A DNA stretch of 64,000 bases from Vulcanimicrobiota bacterium. Its GTDB lineage: Bacteria > Vulcanimicrobiota > Vulcanimicrobiia > Vulcanimicrobiales > Vulcanimicrobiaceae. The stretch covers positions 148,768 through 212,767 of the forward strand of contig JAAXCW010000005.1 of the NCBI GenBank assembly GCA_013036095.1, written 5' to 3'. Position numbers and translations under genes: made by a program. Under the pieces are notes generated by a model. That model saw nothing but the letters and a program-made list of their open reading frames with translations. It made no database searches and was not told the DNA's origin. This document shows, piece after piece, positions 44,140-52,515 of this stretch; the first letter of the stretch is position 1, and each line of letters opens with the position of its first letter.

Positions 44140-45095
44140 AGAGCGCCGTCGTTGCAGCCGTTGCGGTCATCGCAGCAATCATCTTGCTGGAGAATGTTCT
44201 TGCGGCCCGCTACGTCTCGCATCTCCCGCGGCTTACAGCCGATTTCTCGCCGGCGTATCTGCAGCGCGAATTGCAATTCATGGTGGCAGGCTCGCCCCCG
44301 ACGATCTTTCTAGGCGATTCCGTCGTCTGGGGATATCAATTGCAGCCGGGCCAAACCGCGGTTTCGATTTTGGCGTCCCGCGGATGCGTTTGCCGTAATC
44401 TGGCATTCAAAGCCGGCAGCCCGCCCAATTACTACGCGCTGGTGCGCTTGCTGCTCTCTTCGGGAGTGCGCCCCAAAGCCGTGGTCATGCAGATCAATCA
44501 GAAAGTTTTCAGCCAAACAGACGGCGCCTATCAGACGCTGCACCCGGGGCTGGCCGTTTTGGCCGAACCACTCCTGACTCGCAGCGATCGAGCTGCGCTG
44601 ACGCCTTTTTCAAGAAGCAATCCGTTCGAGGAACGATTCGATCGCGCGCTTTCTTCGCTCTGGGCGCCATACGCGATGCGGGCCGACATCCGCGAAACGC
44701 TGCTGGGCGATCCAGACCCGCCTGAGCCGCTCCATCCGTCCGCCGCCCTCTTCGAAGGAGCCTACGATGCAACGCCGCTAAACGGGCGAAACGCCGGCGT
44801 GTACTTTTTGCAGAAAACGGCAGCGGCGCTGCGCGCCGCTCGCATTCCGGCCGTCGCTTTTATGACCCCGACCAACCACACACTCCTGCACGAATATATC
44901 AACACGCCGGAGTATCGCGCGAACGGATCGTATTTGAAGGAACTCCTACTAAAACAAGGCGTCGTCGTGCTCGATCTGGACGAGGCGTTTCCGGCCGATG
45001 AATTCTTCGACAACGATCACTTGACGGCGGCGGGGCAGCGGCGCTTAGCAAAATTGCTCGCACCCGCGTTACACCTCGCCGGTAAGAAGCATTGA
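44136..45095 (+). CDS. Membrane-anchored SGNH-fold protein
   Basis: A 319-residue protein with an N-terminal membrane helix (residues 3-22) and a periplasmic SGNH domain: TIFLGDSVVWGYQL (Ser62, block I) and FFDNDHLTAAGQRRL (Asp292 or Asp294 and His295, block V). Placed before an acyl carrier protein and an MBOAT it fits the DltD or AlgJ/AlgX role, finishing acyl transfer to a periplasmic acceptor. GTG at 44136 overlaps the previous stop (GTGA). Confidence 0.82.
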   Translation: MKSAVVAAVAVIAAIILLENVLAARYVSHLPRLTADFSPAYLQRELQFMVAGSPPTIFLGDSVVWGYQLQPGQTAVSILASRGCVCRNLAFKAGSPPNYYALVRLLLSSGVRPKAVVMQINQKVFSQTDGAYQTLHPGLAVLAEPLLTRSDRAALTPFSRSNPFEERFDRALSSLWAPYAMRADIRETLLGDPDPPEPLHPSAALFEGAYDATPLNGRNAGVYFLQKTAAALRAARIPAVAFMTPTNHTLLHEYINTPEYRANGSYLKELLLKQGVVVLDLDEAFPADEFFDNDHLTAAGQRRLAKLLAPALHLAGKKH

Positions 45096-45334
45096 TGTAC
45101 GAACGGCTGACCGAGCTGCTGCGCGACGTCTTCGACGACGACACTTTGGTGGCGCGGCCCGATCTCACCGCCGATCAAGTCGCGGGCTGGGACAGCTTCG
45201 CGCACCTGCGCCTGATATTTGCGGTGGAGAAAGCCTTCGGCGTCAAGTTCGCCGCTTCGCAGATCTCTTCATTAAAGAATCTGGGCGAGTTGGCCGCCTT
45301 GATCGAGGCGAAGATTGCGAAGCCCAGCGCATGA
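45095..45334 (+). CDS. Acyl carrier protein
   Basis: A 79-residue four-helix carrier protein. The phosphopantetheine site is Ser34 in GWDSFAHLRLI, followed by VEKAFGVKF. The motif is W-D-S-F rather than the fatty-acid D-S-L form, and it is close to carrier proteins that partner FkbH-type enzymes or DltC. It starts on the last base of the SGNH stop and overlaps the FkbH gene by 4 bases, which ties it to that loader rather than to fatty-acid synthesis. Confidence 0.93.
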   Translation: MYERLTELLRDVFDDDTLVARPDLTADQVAGWDSFAHLRLIFAVEKAFGVKFAASQISSLKNLGELAALIEAKIAKPSA

Positions 45335-47202
45335 GCGAAGAACTCTACAGCGAGCTGGCGTGGCTTCCCCAACCGCCTGAAGATTTCCGGAAGCGCTGCC
45401 GGGCGGCGGCGGACGGGGCCGCTGCAATGCAGCTCGCAGGCTATGCGCTTGACGAAAATCACCTGCGGCAGTTGGCGGACGCGATCGCGCGCCTGCAAAC
45501 GCAAGGACAATCGCTCGCGCCGCTGACACCGTTCAAGCTGGGAGTACTTGGAAACGCCACGCTTGAGCCGCTTGTGCCGGCATTGGTTGCCAGCGCAGCC
45601 CGGTACGGGATCGCCTTGGAATGCGTGCCCGCGGCTTTCGGACAGACGGTACAGGAAGCACTCTCTGCGGACTCCGTCATCAACCGCGCGAAGCCGGATG
45701 CGGTTTTGGTCGCGATCGATTATCGCGGGCTGCCGCTAGGCTCCGTCACAGACGCATTGAATTTGCTGCAGAGTCTGCGCGACGGTTTTCGCAAGCATGC
45801 CGGTGCGCTCAGCATCCTTGCGACCGTAGCACCGCCGCCGGAGACTCTGTTCGGCAGTTTGGACCGGTCGGTTGCGGGAACGCTGCGCAACTTTAGCGCG
45901 GCCTTCAACGCCGGTCTTACCGAAAGTGTCGCGGGAACGCAAGACGTCGTTTTCGACGTCGGTGCTTTGGCCGAGACGGTGGGATTGGCCAATTGGTATT
46001 CGCCGACGCAGTGGAACATCGCCAAATTTGGCTTCGACGCAAAATTCTTGCCCCTCTATAGCGATCACGCCGGCCGCATCGTCGCAGCTCTGCGCGGCAA
46101 GAGCCGCCGCTGTCTGATCCTCGACTTGGATAACACCATTTGGGGCGGTGTGATTGGCGACGACGGCATCGAAGGCATCGTGATCGGCCAAGGCGACGCC
46201 ACCGGTGAAGCCTATCTCGAGGTTCAGCGAGCCGCCTTGGCGTTGCGCGAGCGGGGCGTCGTGCTCGCGGTCGCTTCGAAAAATAGCGACGAGATCGCGC
46301 GCTCCGTTTTTCGCGAGCATCCGGAGATGCTGCTGCGCGAGAACCATATCGCGGTCTTTCAGATAAACTGGAACGATAAAGTCAGCAACATCCGCGCGAT
46401 TGCGGATCGGTTATCGCTCGGCCTGGATTCGCTCGTCTTTCTCGACGACAATCCGTTCGAACGCGGTTTGGTGCGCGAGATGCTGCCCGAAGTTGCCGTG
46501 CCGGAGTTGCCGGACGATCCCGCGCTTTACGCGCGGACGCTGGCAGCCGCGGGCTATTTCGAAGCGATTGCCTTCTCGCAGGAAGATCGCAAACGCGCCC
46601 AATTTTATCAGGAGAACGCGCGCCGCACGGAGCTGGCAGAGCAGGCCACCGATCTCGGCGCGTACCTTGCATCGTTAAATATGCGGATCGACTTCCGGCC
46701 ATTCGATGCGGCCGGCCGCAGCCGCATCGCTCAGCTCATCAACAAATCGAATCAGTTCAATCTAACGACCCGCCGGTACAGCGAGATCGACGTGGCGGCG
46801 ATGGAATCGGATAAGAGCCTGTTGACACTGCAGGTCCGGCTGGCGGACAATTTCGGCGACAACGGCATGATTAGTGTCGCCGTCTGCAAACCGCGATCGC
46901 CAGAAGAGTGGGAGATCGATACTTGGCTCATGAGCTGCCGGGTGCTTGGCAGAGGCGTCGAGCAGATGGTGCTACGCGAGATCCTGCTGCATGCGAAGGC
47001 GAACGGTGTTCGGCGGGTGATCGGCGTCTACCGGCCCACCGAGCGCAACGATTTGGTGCGCGATCACTACGAAAAACTCGGCTTCAAGCTCGTGACGCGG
47101 GAGCAATCCGGCGTAACGACGTGGGAGCTCGACGCCGGCGCCGACGTGGAACCAGCGCCGATGACTGTGGAGAGATCGGGTTTTGAACGTACCCTCGTTT
47201 GA
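45331..47202 (+). CDS. fkbH: FkbH-like HAD/GNAT glyceryl-carrier-protein synthase
   Basis: A 623-residue enzyme. An N-terminal region of about 250 residues has an SGNH-like layout (LGVLGNATLEPLVPAL), the HAD domain begins CLILDLDNTIWGGVIGDDG with the Asp nucleophile, SKNSDEIARSVFREHPEM and FLDDNPFERG follow, and a GNAT-like C-terminal part contains NKSNQFNLTTRRYSE and LMSCRVLGRGVEQ. FkbH proteins take 1,3-bisphosphoglycerate, dephosphorylate it and load D-glyceryl onto an ACP. The ACP gene overlaps the start, so the expected product is glyceryl-ACP. Confidence 0.9.
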   Translation: MSEELYSELAWLPQPPEDFRKRCRAAADGAAAMQLAGYALDENHLRQLADAIARLQTQGQSLAPLTPFKLGVLGNATLEPLVPALVASAARYGIALECVPAAFGQTVQEALSADSVINRAKPDAVLVAIDYRGLPLGSVTDALNLLQSLRDGFRKHAGALSILATVAPPPETLFGSLDRSVAGTLRNFSAAFNAGLTESVAGTQDVVFDVGALAETVGLANWYSPTQWNIAKFGFDAKFLPLYSDHAGRIVAALRGKSRRCLILDLDNTIWGGVIGDDGIEGIVIGQGDATGEAYLEVQRAALALRERGVVLAVASKNSDEIARSVFREHPEMLLRENHIAVFQINWNDKVSNIRAIADRLSLGLDSLVFLDDNPFERGLVREMLPEVAVPELPDDPALYARTLAAAGYFEAIAFSQEDRKRAQFYQENARRTELAEQATDLGAYLASLNMRIDFRPFDAAGRSRIAQLINKSNQFNLTTRRYSEIDVAAMESDKSLLTLQVRLADNFGDNGMISVAVCKPRSPEEWEIDTWLMSCRVLGRGVEQMVLREILLHAKANGVRRVIGVYRPTERNDLVRDHYEKLGFKLVTREQSGVTTWELDAGADVEPAPMTVERSGFERTLV

Positions 47203-48589
47203 GTTCCTGGCATTTGCCGCCGCAGTCGCGCTGCTCATCCACGTCTCCAACGCGCCGGCGTGGCGGCGCACGATCTTCGTTCTAGCCAACGCCGGATTGC
47301 TGCTCAGCTTCACGCACGATCCGAAGCAGCTCGTACCCTTTGCCGCATTGCTGACGTTCGGATTCGTCAGCGTGAAGGCGATGGAATCATACCGCAGCCG
47401 AACGGCCTTCATTCCACTGCTTGTGGGCCTGCTGTTTGCGTTCTTTTGGCTCAAGCGCTACGCGTTCGTCCCCCATGATCTCTACCTGCCGTTCACATAT
47501 CTGACGATCGGCATGTCGTACGTTTTCTTCAGAGTCTTGCACCTGATGATCGATGCTTACCAGGAAGCGCTGCCCGAGCGGGTGAGCCTCGCCGCGTACG
47601 CCAGCTATACGCTGAACTTCACGTGTTTGGTTTCGGGGCCGATTCAGCTCTACCAAGATTATCGAAGGACGGAAACCGAGCCGTTGCGGCTCACCGCCGA
47701 GCTCGCAGGAAAAGCTGCGAGCCGGATCGTGGCGGGTTTTTTCAAGGTGAGCATCCTCTCACCGGTTCTGCTCTACGCGCAGCAGCGGGGCATAGCGATT
47801 TTAGGACCGCAGTTGACCGTTGGGGATCGCATCGTCGATGCCGGTGTCGTACTGGCGCTCTTTCCGATCTATCTGTATTTCAACTTCGCCGGCTACACGG
47901 ATTTCGTGATCGGCGTCGCGGGATTCTTGGGACTGGAGCTGCCGGAAAACTTCAACAAGCCGTTCTTAGCGGGGGGCGTAATCGATTTCTGGAGCCGCTG
48001 GCATATGACGCTCTCGAATTGGCTGAAGACCTACGTGTACTCGCCGCTGCTGCTCAGTTCGATGCGGCGCTTTCCGGCGACGAAAACGCAAGCCTATCTC
48101 GGGGTATTCGCTTACTTCGTGACGTTCTTCTTAGTAGGCGCCTGGCACGGACAAAGCGCGAAGTTCTTGTTCTTCGGTCTTTTGACCGGCCTGGGAATCA
48201 GCGTGAACAAGTGGTATGAAATCGTCATGACCCAAAAGCTCGGCCGGGTGCGCTACCGCGACATGGGCGCGCAGCCCGTCTATTCGGCTCTGGCCCGAGC
48301 GCTGAATTTCACGTGGTTCAGTTTTACGATGCTCTGGTTTTGGTCGAACTGGCAACAGCTCGGTAGTATCGCCACGCTGTTGGGAGCGCCCGCGATCGTG
48401 CTGGCGATCTTTGCAACTCTCGTCGCTGCAGTCTTCGCTCTTTCGGCGTTGAAGAGCCTCGAGTGGGTCGAAAGGTTGAACGTCCAGCCGCTGCGAGCTG
48501 CCTGGTACACGGCGCTGGCCGTGATTACGATCTCGGTCGCGGTCGTGTTGAACGCGCCCGCCCCGCACGTCGTGTACCGGGCGTTCTGA
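47183..48589 (+). CDS. MBOAT-family membrane O-acyltransferase (DltB/AlgI-like)
   Basis: A 468-residue protein with about 11 membrane segments. LVSGPIQLYQDY, FNFAGYTDFVIGVAGFLG, NFNKPFLAGGVIDFWSRWHMTLSNW (His274) and FLVGAWHGQSAKF (His322, the invariant MBOAT histidine) match DltB/AlgI. It passes an acyl group from the cytoplasmic carrier through the membrane to a periplasmic acceptor or partner. The start is TTG at 47183, 20 bases inside fkbH. Donor inferred: the glyceryl-ACP made by the two upstream genes. Confidence 0.92.
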   Translation: MNVPSFEFLAFAAAVALLIHVSNAPAWRRTIFVLANAGLLLSFTHDPKQLVPFAALLTFGFVSVKAMESYRSRTAFIPLLVGLLFAFFWLKRYAFVPHDLYLPFTYLTIGMSYVFFRVLHLMIDAYQEALPERVSLAAYASYTLNFTCLVSGPIQLYQDYRRTETEPLRLTAELAGKAASRIVAGFFKVSILSPVLLYAQQRGIAILGPQLTVGDRIVDAGVVLALFPIYLYFNFAGYTDFVIGVAGFLGLELPENFNKPFLAGGVIDFWSRWHMTLSNWLKTYVYSPLLLSSMRRFPATKTQAYLGVFAYFVTFFLVGAWHGQSAKFLFFGLLTGLGISVNKWYEIVMTQKLGRVRYRDMGAQPVYSALARALNFTWFSFTMLWFWSNWQQLGSIATLLGAPAIVLAIFATLVAAVFALSALKSLEWVERLNVQPLRAAWYTALAVITISVAVVLNAPAPHVVYRAF

Positions 48590-48990
48590 TGACCTTCCAT
48601 CACATAGGCATCTTCGTGAACGATATCGAGGAAGCTCAGAAAAAATTCGGAGCGATCCTTCCCGTGCGTGAATGGGGGAGAGTCTTCGACGACGACGGGC
48701 TGCACATTCGGTGCTGCTTCGGCAAAGACGATGCCGGCTTGCGTTACGAACTCGTCGCACCATTCGGTTCTCCAAATCCCGTTTCGGGCGTTCTGCGGAG
48801 CGGCCGCAATATTCTCAACCACGTTGCCTATCGCGTCCCAGATCTCGAAGCTGCGGCACGCGCCCTGCAGGAAGCAGGAGCGGTTCCGATGGGACCGCCG
48901 CAACCGGCGCTCGCGTTCGGCGGTGCGCGTGTGATCTTCTTGCTGACCGAGCTCGGCTTCATCGTCGAATTGATCGAACATGCGCAGTAG
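48589..48990 (+). CDS. VOC-fold metalloenzyme, methylmalonyl-CoA epimerase-like
   Basis: A 133-residue protein of two beta-alpha-beta-beta-beta modules. Metal ligands are visible as His in FHHIGIF, Glu in RYELVAP, His in LNHVAYRV and Glu in FIVELIE, as in methylmalonyl-CoA epimerase. Because it sits within a carrier-protein/acyltransferase operon, it may epimerise or rearrange the loaded three-carbon acyl group instead of serving propionate metabolism. ATG starts on the last base of the MBOAT stop (TGATG). Confidence 0.82.
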   Translation: MTFHHIGIFVNDIEEAQKKFGAILPVREWGRVFDDDGLHIRCCFGKDDAGLRYELVAPFGSPNPVSGVLRSGRNILNHVAYRVPDLEAAARALQEAGAVPMGPPQPALAFGGARVIFLLTELGFIVELIEHAQ

Positions 48991-50773
48991 AGCTATCCTA
49001 TTTTTCTGCGCGTGCATTCTCGGCGCCGGAGCTGCGCGCGCTGCACCGCCCGATGTCACGACGATCGCGGGCAGCGGCGCGGCCGGCATCGCCGACGGGC
49101 CGGCGCTGAAAGCGACATTCCTCTTTCCGTCGGGCGTCGCAGTCGCGCCCGACGGTTCGATCTATATCTCCGATACCGCCGCGCAGCGCATCCGCCTGCT
49201 GACGCGTTCCGGCGAGGTTAAAACGGTGGCCGGATCGGGCGCGATCGTGCCGCCCGGGCTCATTGTGGCACCGGGGTATCGCGACGGGCCGGCTTTGCAG
49301 GCGCAATTCAACGGACCCCAAGGTTTGGCAATTGGGCCGGACGGCGCGCTCTACATTGCCGATTCAAACAACGGCTGCATCCGCATGTTGCTCCATGGAC
49401 AAGTGACGACCATCGTCGGAAAGTGCGGGCAGAATCCGCAGCCATACCGCTGGAATCCGGCGTTTGTGGTGGATGGGCCGATCGCAACGGCAAGCCTCAT
49501 CCATCCCAGCGCATTGGCATTCGACGCCGACGGAAATCTCTATATCGCGGACGACGGCGGCGGGCTGCGGCGCTGGGCACATGGCGTGTTGACGAGCGAC
49601 CATTTTGCCGAGGAGCACAGCTTGCCGCAAGGCGACGCAATTAGCGCGATCGGCGTAGCCGTCGCCGGCGGAGCCGATCCCGTTATCGTGGTCTCAACCC
49701 ATACCGACGTTTTCGCATATTATCCGTTGACGGGCCGGGACACGATCATGTATCCGGACAAAGCCGCCGACGGCAATCCGTTCGGCCATCCGAACCAACT
49801 CGCAGCCATCGATGCGCAACAGTTTCTCTTCACTGATCTCATTACAGAGAACGTCCGCTATCTACGCCTGCAGAAGCTGCCGTTCAACGGCAGCGTCTTC
49901 ACGCGCGTGATCGCCGGCGGACGCTACGAGCGCGGATCCGACAATGCGGGCTTTGCGAACGGCACCCTAACCGATTCCCGCTTTTACGATCCGATGGGTA
50001 TCGCGGTCGTGGGGAACAGGGCAATCGTTGCGGACGGCGGAAACCGCCGCATCCGCCAAATCCTCTTGCCGGCCTCACGTGTTTCGGAAGCCGGCTTCGA
50101 TCCGGCCAATCACGTCGATAGCAAACATTACGAAGTTGCGTTGATCGGCGCGTCGTGGTCGTTCTGGGACACTCTGGGAGACGACTCGATCTGCGCGCAC
50201 ATCGAAGCGGCGCTGAACCATTCGCACCGCTTCCGCAAGCCGGTGCGTTGCCATACAATCAGGATCGACGCCGGCAAAACCGGCAATTTCGAGGATTACA
50301 TTAAAAAAGTTTTCTCGTACGAGCGCATGGACTTGGTGATTATGGACGCCGAAGCCTATGCGTCGGATCTGCCGGCCACAAAGGAAGCGCGGGCGGCGTT
50401 CGGGCCTAGGTTCCGGGCGCACATGCAGCAACTGCTGGCCGCGCTGAAACCGTTGCGCACGCGCCTTGCCTTGCTGTGGATCTACAACGCCCAGGACACC
50501 TCGGACTCCGAGTGGATCGTGCAAGGTTTTCCGTTTTACCGGGCGCCGCCGACCACGCACTTTCACGACGCCTACACTGAGATCGCGGGCGCGCTGCGAG
50601 GGACGCCAATCCTGCACTACGACATGTATGACGACATCCTGAAGTACGAGTTGAGCATCGGCGCGGCGCCGCTGTACGCGCAGATCGATCAGCATCCCAA
50701 TCCTCGCGGGAACGCGTTCTTCGGCGATCACATTGCGCAAGGTCTGTTAGCCGCCGGCCTAGGCAAACATTGA
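48980..50773 (+). CDS. Secreted NHL-propeller/SGNH fusion protein, copy 1
   Basis: A 597-residue protein: signal peptide (residues 1-21, ends GAARA), NHL beta-propeller (about 25-365, with repeated VAPDGSIYISD, IGPDGALYIAD, DADGNLYIAD and GNRAIVADGGNRRIR strands), then an SGNH-like domain (about 383-597). Block I is ALIGASWSF with Ser392 (GAS rather than GDS), block V is DQHPNPRGN with Asp570 and His572. The propeller may bind glycan or protein while the SGNH part acts on ester-linked groups. It overlaps the VOC gene by 11 bases. Confidence 0.8.
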   Translation: MRSRAILFFCACILGAGAARAAPPDVTTIAGSGAAGIADGPALKATFLFPSGVAVAPDGSIYISDTAAQRIRLLTRSGEVKTVAGSGAIVPPGLIVAPGYRDGPALQAQFNGPQGLAIGPDGALYIADSNNGCIRMLLHGQVTTIVGKCGQNPQPYRWNPAFVVDGPIATASLIHPSALAFDADGNLYIADDGGGLRRWAHGVLTSDHFAEEHSLPQGDAISAIGVAVAGGADPVIVVSTHTDVFAYYPLTGRDTIMYPDKAADGNPFGHPNQLAAIDAQQFLFTDLITENVRYLRLQKLPFNGSVFTRVIAGGRYERGSDNAGFANGTLTDSRFYDPMGIAVVGNRAIVADGGNRRIRQILLPASRVSEAGFDPANHVDSKHYEVALIGASWSFWDTLGDDSICAHIEAALNHSHRFRKPVRCHTIRIDAGKTGNFEDYIKKVFSYERMDLVIMDAEAYASDLPATKEARAAFGPRFRAHMQQLLAALKPLRTRLALLWIYNAQDTSDSEWIVQGFPFYRAPPTTHFHDAYTEIAGALRGTPILHYDMYDDILKYELSIGAAPLYAQIDQHPNPRGNAFFGDHIAQGLLAAGLGKH

Positions 50774-52515
50774 GCGCACGTTTTGTTCTCGTCCTTTGCG
50801 CGTGCGCCATCGGTGCGGTAACGGTAGGTGCTGCCGCGGCGGCGGCGACGGAGGTCACCACGATCGCGGGCAGCGGCGTAGCCGGCATCGCAGATGGCCC
50901 CGCGCAGCAGGCGACGTTCCTCTTTCCGGCCGGGGTTGCGGTGGGGCGCGACGGTTCGATCTATATCTCCGATCTCGCCGCGCAGCGCATTCGCGTGCTA
51001 ACGCCTACGGGTCAAGTTCGCACCGTTGCGGGCTCGGGATCGATCGAGCCGCCCGGATTCGCTGTCGCCCCGGGCTATCGCGACGGCCCCGCGCTGCAGG
51101 CCCAATTCAACGGCCCCGAAGGTCTGGCCGTCGGTCCCGACGGGTCGCTCTATATCGCCGACTCGTACAATGCGTGCATCCGCAAAGTGCTGCGCGGAAT
51201 CGTTACCACGTTTTTCGGAAAGTGCGGCGAGCGCGGCGTATCGGATGGGGCGCGCATGACTGCGCGCCTGAACCGGCCGCGAGATCTGGCGTTCGATGCC
51301 GCGGGCAATCTCTACATCGCCGACGACAGCGTCGGACTGCGTAGGCTAAACAAAAACGGCACGCTGACAACCATCCACTTCAAGCAATACGGTGACCATT
51401 CGTCATACGGAGTCGCGGTCGTCGACAAACCGGATCCGATGATCCTTGACGCAACGGTGGACGGAGTTGTCGCCTACTATCCCGCAACGAGCCGCGACGA
51501 GATGCTTGGAGCCGGGATCAGCAGCATGCCCAGCAAGGTTGCCGCAGTCGATGGCCGCCGGTTTCTCTTTACGGATCTGCTCTCGCACAACGTTCGCTAT
51601 TTTCGCACACCCGCGCTGCCGTTCGTCGGCCAATTCACACGCATTATTGCCGGCCACGCTTCGGAGCGCGGTATCGACGACGCCGGCTTTGCAAACGGTA
51701 CGCGAGCCGAGTCGCGCTTCTACGATCCGATGGGCATCGCGGTCATTGGAAACCGGGCGATTATCGCCGACGGCGGAAACCGCCGCATCCGCGAAATGGT
51801 TCTGCCGCATTTTCGCGTCAACGAGACCGGCTTTGACGAAGCGAATAAAACCGACGATAGCCACTACGAGGTTGCCCTCGTCGGCGCGTCCTGGTCGTTT
51901 GCGGAAAGCTTAGGCGACGACTCGATCTGCGCGCAGATCGAGAGAACGCTGGACAGCTCGCATCGCTTTAGCAAGCCGGTGCGTTGTCACACGATCACGA
52001 TCAACGGCGGCAGCTCGCAAGCGATGGAAGACTACATCAAGAACGTCTTTGCCTACCAGCGAATGGATTTGGTCATTCTGGACGCCGAGCCGGAGCTGGA
52101 AGGCCTTCCCGCCGGCGATACGCTCCAAAACGCGGCCTTCGTGCAACGCTTTCGATCGCGCATGCGACAATTGCTCGACGTATTGACGCCGCTCGGAACG
52201 CGACTGGCCCTCGTCTGGATCTATCCGGCGCAGCTCACGTCGAATGCCGAGTGGATCATCGACAAGCCTGCCGGTGAATTTCGCACGTTCCCCGACAACT
52301 CTTACCATCAGCCCGCGATGAGTCTGGAAAAGGCGCTGCACGGGATGCCGATCCTGCAGTATGACATCTACGCGGACATGATCACATATCAACTCAGCCG
52401 CGGCGCCGGGATGCTCTACCATCCGGACGATCAGCATCCAAATCCGCGCGGCAATGCGTTCCTCGGCGATCATTTTGCCCGCGGATTGCTCGCCGCAGGG
52501 TTAGGAAAAAAATGA
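50770..52515 (+). CDS. Secreted NHL-propeller/SGNH fusion protein, copy 2
   Basis: A 581-residue paralogue of the preceding gene, with the same order: signal peptide (VLVLCACAIGAVTVGAAAAA), propeller with VGRDGSIYISD, VGPDGSLYIAD, AAGNLYIADD and GNRAIIADGGNRRIR, and SGNH-like domain. Block I ALVGASWSF and block V DQHPNPRGN (Asp554, His556) are both kept. The third blade is shorter than in copy 1. Start TTG overlaps the previous stop (TTGA). Tandem duplication after the acylation module suggests several acceptors. Confidence 0.8.
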   Translation: MSARFVLVLCACAIGAVTVGAAAAAATEVTTIAGSGVAGIADGPAQQATFLFPAGVAVGRDGSIYISDLAAQRIRVLTPTGQVRTVAGSGSIEPPGFAVAPGYRDGPALQAQFNGPEGLAVGPDGSLYIADSYNACIRKVLRGIVTTFFGKCGERGVSDGARMTARLNRPRDLAFDAAGNLYIADDSVGLRRLNKNGTLTTIHFKQYGDHSSYGVAVVDKPDPMILDATVDGVVAYYPATSRDEMLGAGISSMPSKVAAVDGRRFLFTDLLSHNVRYFRTPALPFVGQFTRIIAGHASERGIDDAGFANGTRAESRFYDPMGIAVIGNRAIIADGGNRRIREMVLPHFRVNETGFDEANKTDDSHYEVALVGASWSFAESLGDDSICAQIERTLDSSHRFSKPVRCHTITINGGSSQAMEDYIKNVFAYQRMDLVILDAEPELEGLPAGDTLQNAAFVQRFRSRMRQLLDVLTPLGTRLALVWIYPAQLTSNAEWIIDKPAGEFRTFPDNSYHQPAMSLEKALHGMPILQYDIYADMITYQLSRGAGMLYHPDDQHPNPRGNAFLGDHFARGLLAAGLGKK

